Below, in pieces: positions 59,749 to 64,000 of a DNA stretch of 64,000 nt. Both the position numbers and the translations under genes were made by a program. Source of the stretch: Pterobdella sp. o SKG-2022 (taxonomy: Eukaryota; Annelida; Clitellata; Hirudinida; Piscicolidae). The stretch covers positions 6,691,696 through 6,755,695 of the forward strand of contig OZ038321.1 in assembly GCA_964035795.1 (NCBI GenBank). Reading direction: 5' to 3'. The notes beneath the pieces are model-generated. The model saw only the letters and a program-made list of their open reading frames with translations. It made no database searches and was not told the origin of the DNA. Position 1 is the first letter of the stretch; every line of letters begins with the position of its first letter.

Positions 59749-60892
59749 TAAGAATAATAAACTAAAAGATTTTAGAAAAAACATGTTTTTTGAAGTCTAG
59801 AAATCATAGAATTATATAAATATTTTTATAGCTGAGAGAAGAAATAGCCAAAAAAAAACTATCTAAATAACTGAAAAAAAGGGTAAACGGTGAAAGGCTC
59901 AAAAGTAAGAAAACTATGAAAAAGTTGATCCGACTTTTGAAAGATTAGAGTATCTGCTCACACATAAAATAATTTCAAGTGTTGATTAGTTTTTAGGCAT
60001 GTAACGCATTAATAAAAGGATAAACATAAATTTAAATTTTAAAAATCAACTCACTCCAACACAAAATCCATTGAGACACCTTACAACGGTGAACCCCCAG
60101 TAATCAGATGTGAAGACACTGCCTGTTCCCAACATTGCATTGCATATTATAAGCAAGATCAAACTTGGCTTTCTACCGATCAAGTCAGCTATAGCAGACA
60201 AAGCAGATCCTAGAGAAAAGCATAAGAAAAAAGTTGTTTGAGAAATGTCGGTCCAAAATGCTTTCTCGCAAACAAGATCCCACTGTGAAATGAAAAAAAT
60301 TTAATTTATAATTTAAAATTACATGTAGGAACATACTGGAAACAACTTCAGATGTTTCTAGATGTTGCGTATACGAGTCAGGTTTCAGTTTTATTTTTAA
60401 TAACAAAGTCAAATATTGCAAACTCAAGTCTTCTATCGTCCTAATTCAAATGGTTAACATGAAAGTTTTTTCCAGTTTCAAAGAATCCTTCACTTATCAT
60501 AAATTTGGGTATAGGAAATTTCAGTATAAATTTTAGATGGGAATTAATAATATTTAAACAAATAAATTTTGAAAAACTGCAATATGCCATATTTTTTTAA
60601 TACAGATCATAATTTTTGTCTGACCATAATTACAAAAAACAAAATGAGATTTGAAATAATTTTTTTTTAATTGTTTTTTTCCAACTAAGATAGCATCAAA
60701 AAGGTTTAAAAACTCAAATTCACTTAATTTGACCATTTGTTTCATTTCATTAAAAATTTTGATGCCTTGTCGACACTTTTTTCAGCTGAAAACAAGACAA
60801 AATTCTTTCGTGCAATGATCAAATTATGGTTCAAATTGGGAATCTAATTGAAACAAAATTGAATTAAAAATTGTTAAAATTCATTTCTTCCT

Positions 60893-61118
60893 ATTCTTAA
60901 TCCTCAAAAGCTTATGGGACAACAACAGAATGTAACGTAATGGGGTATTTATAAAGCACTTTTCCTTGTAGTTTAAAGCACTTGCTAAAAAGTTAATGTA
61001 GCGATACCATACTGTGAAACAGGTGCTAATTGCCAGCCCACATGGGATCGAACCTGGTAATTTTAGGTAAATAGTCTAATGCTCAACCACTATGTTATGT
61101 GAGCCAACAAACCGGTAA
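60893..61118 (-). mobile_element. tRNA-derived SINE, duplicate of 28085-28310
   Basis: Same head (B box GGTTCGATCCC) and body as in copy 1 of the duplication. Confidence 0.6.
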
Positions 61119-61617
61119 ACCAACTGTTTTGTTAACTAATTAACAAAAATTGACAAAAACAAGGCTTGAGTTTAAAAATTATTAGAATCTTTTCGAACAA
61201 AGCTACTAGACTTTAACAAAAATTTCAAATAAAAAAGTTCTGAAAGTCCTTATGTCCGCCGAAAAAAACATAAAACGTTTAAAATTAATGAATGAAAATC
61301 GATAAACTTTTATAGGAAAGAATATTGACGGTCTAGATAGCTGCTGGTACAATCTAAAAACCTAGCGTGAAATAAAATAACGTAAAATATTATTCAGTCT
61401 ACAAAATGGGCTAGGTTTTCAATGGTTTGTGAATACCTTTCATAGCGGGATGAACTGGCTCTAATAGATAGCTGGCCATATTGGAAAAAAATGGCGAAAT
61501 TGTGCTTTAAATTTGACCGACTGTAGGTTTTCTCGTAAATTGTAGAGTAATGTGAATGGTCTTTTATATGGGATCTTTCCTCACATTTCTTGCTATAAAT
61601 TAAATTTAACAAACACA

Positions 61618-61720
61618 CACTGTAAAACAGATGCTAATTATTGGCCCAAAACGGGTTTGAACCCGTTAATTTTAGAAATTAGTCTAACGCTCTACCAGCT
61701 AAGCTATACACGCCAACAAA
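61618..61720 (-). mobile_element. tRNA-derived SINE, duplicate of 28838-28940
   Basis: Same A box TAGCTTAGCTGG and B box GGTTCAAACCC as in copy 1 of the duplication. Confidence 0.6.
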
Positions 61721-63109
61721 TGCTTCGAAAGCATATCAAATGAAATGGTACACACTCATAAGCTGAGAACTTTCTCAAAAGACCGAGTTATTTCCTTGGT
61801 CGAGTAAATTTTTTTACTTCAATCTTATGAAAAACCTTTTTGAATAGTACTTCTTTTTGAATAAACAGCAATGCAACAAAAATTTTGTAAAAGATTGATC
61901 ATGATGAAGTGATTTTAAATATGTAGACGATTGAAAAAATAGAAAAAAACAGACAGTAAAGCCACAATTCAAATATATTTCCTTCTTAACAAGATCTAAA
62001 CTGATGTCAAATAGAAAAAACATTTTTCAAGTTTGGTTGGTTAATGTATCTTTTTCGAAAATTTTAAATCTATGTAGAACTTTTTTTCATATTTGTCGAA
62101 ACTTCGAAAAATCATTCGCTTTTTGGTTATAGTTTAATTTATGCTTATTTTGATTTTTATTACATTTTTTATTTTTCTTTTATTTTTATTTTCATTTTGA
62201 TGTTTTTATGTTGTTTTCATTTGATCGTTATGTTGTTTTATTTATTGGTTTCAGAAATCAAAGATTATTTTGCTCATTCAATATTTGAGTTAGTGAAAAA
62301 AAATTTTGGGTAATTTGTAAACATTATTTTTTTTCAGCCAAGCTTTATGTTTCACAGCAAAATTTTTGGCAACCACCTCAGACTGCTTTCAAAGCTATCT
62401 CTTAATATAACAATAATAGATCACCTCTGATACGATAGTCGCCCCACTTCCAGTGATATCATATTCCCACCCGGCTGTGCATGAAGTTGTAAGGTTGGTG
62501 GAAGCATTGACAAACATGGAGCATGAAGAAAACTTTCCATCAGAATAACGAGGGAGGTATCGATTTATTGAAGCGTTGGTCGGTATTTTACAATGGTGCG
62601 GTGGGGTGTACCCTGAGGATATCATAATTTAAGAAAACATGTTTAAGCCTTTTAAGTGCCTTACCTATAAACAATATAGAAAAAAGATTCCAGCTATAGT
62701 TGGGTTGAAGAGTGAAGGCAAGACTTAATACTATCATAGTTTGCCATTTTCCAAACCGTCCGAGTTTTGACATGGCTTCGTCCAACTTCATCGTCTCATC
62801 TGAAAAATTTTTCAATTGTATATTTTTTATATAGCAATAATGGATTCAAAATTTTACTGTTTGAACTTTTGTTGATTGCCATGTGTTACTAATATTTAAA
62901 ATATTGCTTTGTTTTTCAACACAATTGTTTGCACTACTTTATTAATTACAAGTGTTGATGTTATATAATAAAAGCATTCACCACAAGCTACTAATTGTTT
63001 TTTCACAACTGTCATTTATGATTGAAATCTAAAGTTTTGTTATAAAAAATATTTGATAATTCAATGTTTGGAAAACAATAAAAATCATTCATTTATTTTG
63101 TAGCATTTC

Positions 63110-63132
63110 GCTTAAGTACAATGATTCCTTCC

Positions 63133-63207
<75 letters not shown>

Positions 63208-63230
63208 GGAAGGAATCATTGTACTTAAGC
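63110..63230. repeat. Palindrome with expanded (TA)n core
   Basis: Arms 63110-63135 and 63205-63230 equal those at 30345-30422. The TA core is 69 bp here against 26 bp there. Confidence 0.85.
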
Positions 63231-63852
63231 TTTTTTTATTTATATATTTATTCATTTTTTTATTTATTCAAACTGAAAAAAAAATTTACTAATATCATTA
63301 ATGGATCTTTTTAAAGATATGCAGGCCAGTTTTATCATCATTTTTGAAAAATCAATTGGGACATAATTGAATTTAGTTGGAGATCAATGCCTTTGAAAAG
63401 CATCTTGTTGAAAAAAAATAACCCATAAATATGACGTGGTCGATAAGTGCCTTGGTGCTGTAATTGATTCTTTTCAAAAGCATCGTTCGAATTTTAATCC
63501 TGATAAAGCTTTTTAAAGTAGCCTATTATTACATGCTTTTATGTTTCATGTTTTTCTTATTATATTTTTCAATTTTACTCTGTTGAGTGACATTGAGATG
63601 ATGGGATGAAAGATTATTTAGAAAAACATTTGCTTTTGTCCAATATAATATTAGTAATATATAGTTAAACTTCATACAATAATTTTCAACTCATGAAAAA
63701 AACTTTCAACATCTCATTTAAAAAAAATGTCCACAACTTGTTTTGTAATTATAAATTTTATTTGAACTTTTATAATTCAATCTTTTCATAAATAAAGCAG
63801 AGAAAGGCAATTAAGATGAAGTGCAATAGCCTGAATCTAAAACTAAGGACAA

Positions 63853-63918
63853 CAAACACAAAGTATTTATTAAATGACACAAAGCTTTTCGTAAGGCTAG
63901 TTTACATTATCAAGTGAT
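63853..63918 (-). repeat. Hammerhead-like repeat, duplicate of copy B
   Basis: Terminal repeat of PLE-2. The PLE coding part that should follow lies beyond the window edge. Confidence 0.6.
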
Positions 63919-64000
63919 AATCAAAGTTAAAATATTTCACCTATTTATACTATTTGCTATTATTAATGTATTGCTTGAGATAAAAGAGTAGGGATTAACC

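Larger units (their letters stand above)
58368..62791 (-). pseudogene. SLC22-like gene, 5' half only (exons 1-4 duplicated)
   Basis: Exons at 62791-62665, 62612-62425, 60282-60055 and 58564-58368 repeat exons 1-4 of the complete gene with identical translation and splice sites. Exons 5-10 are not found to the left before the junction at 52392. The product would stop after TM5 and lack the second half of the transporter, so it should not transport unless completed by other exons. If the assembly has joined two haplotypes, this is simply the allele of the gene at 13349-30026. Confidence 0.85.
52392..64000 (+). repeat. Direct duplication, copy 2 (runs off the window)
   Basis: Matches 19584-31192 with offset 32808, dropping to 32780 after the 28-bp deletion, to 32765 after the 15-bp deletion, and returning to 32808 after the longer TA tract. 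If tandem, the unit is 19584-52391. If an assembly artefact, this is the other haplotype of the SLC22 5' region. Contents mirror copy 1: LINE 5' end 52392-53420, CR1-like LINE 54043-57908, SLC22 exons 1-4, LINE relic, two SINEs, TA palindrome, PLE terminal repeat. Confidence 0.95.

Overview
The window is metazoan nuclear DNA, most likely from an invertebrate. It is strongly AT-rich by eye, its genes are split by spliceosomal GT-AG introns, and it is full of retrotransposon remains (CR1/L2-like, ingi-like and RTE-like LINEs, Penelope-like elements, tRNA-derived SINEs). I cannot name the phylum. No bacterial operon, CRISPR array or plasmid feature is present.

Two host genes are well supported, both on the minus strand. 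(1) A complete SLC22/organic-ion-transporter-like gene runs from 30026 down to 13349. Its ten coding exons splice in matching phase into a 552-residue protein, the usual SLC22 length. (2) The C-terminal part of an EAG/ERG-type (KCNH) potassium channel is encoded by seven exons from 46572 down to 39563. They cover the end of the C-linker, the cyclic-nucleotide-binding homology domain and a long tail, 467 residues in all. The transmembrane exons are not found in the window. A short secreted-peptide candidate with a C-terminal two-cysteine loop lies at 51518-51294.

Layout: 1-8300 is AT-rich with only LINE traces. 8333-12060 is a Penelope-like element (PLE) split by a GC-richer ingi-like LINE whose N-terminus carries a 2A-like motif and a PHD-type zinc finger. 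13349-30026 is the SLC22 gene, whose introns hold two LINEs, a LINE relic and two SINEs. 30345-39562 is intergenic, with a (TA)n hairpin, a second PLE, a 5'-truncated LINE and a (TTA)n microsatellite. 39563-46572 is the KCNH gene, with another LINE in an intron. 47170-48190 is an RTE-like LINE.

The main large-scale feature is a near-identical direct repeat of at least 11.6 kb. Positions 19584-31192 reappear at 52392-64000, where the window ends. The offset is 32808 bp and I noticed only three indels. The second copy carries SLC22 exons 1-4 but none of exons 5-10, because the breakpoint lies in intron 4. This is either a recent tandem duplication with a unit of about 32.8 kb or an uncollapsed haplotype in the assembly. 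A second theme is a dispersed repeat of about 70 bp, at least 12 sites outside the duplicate, attached to the PLEs. Its conserved core resembles a hammerhead ribozyme.
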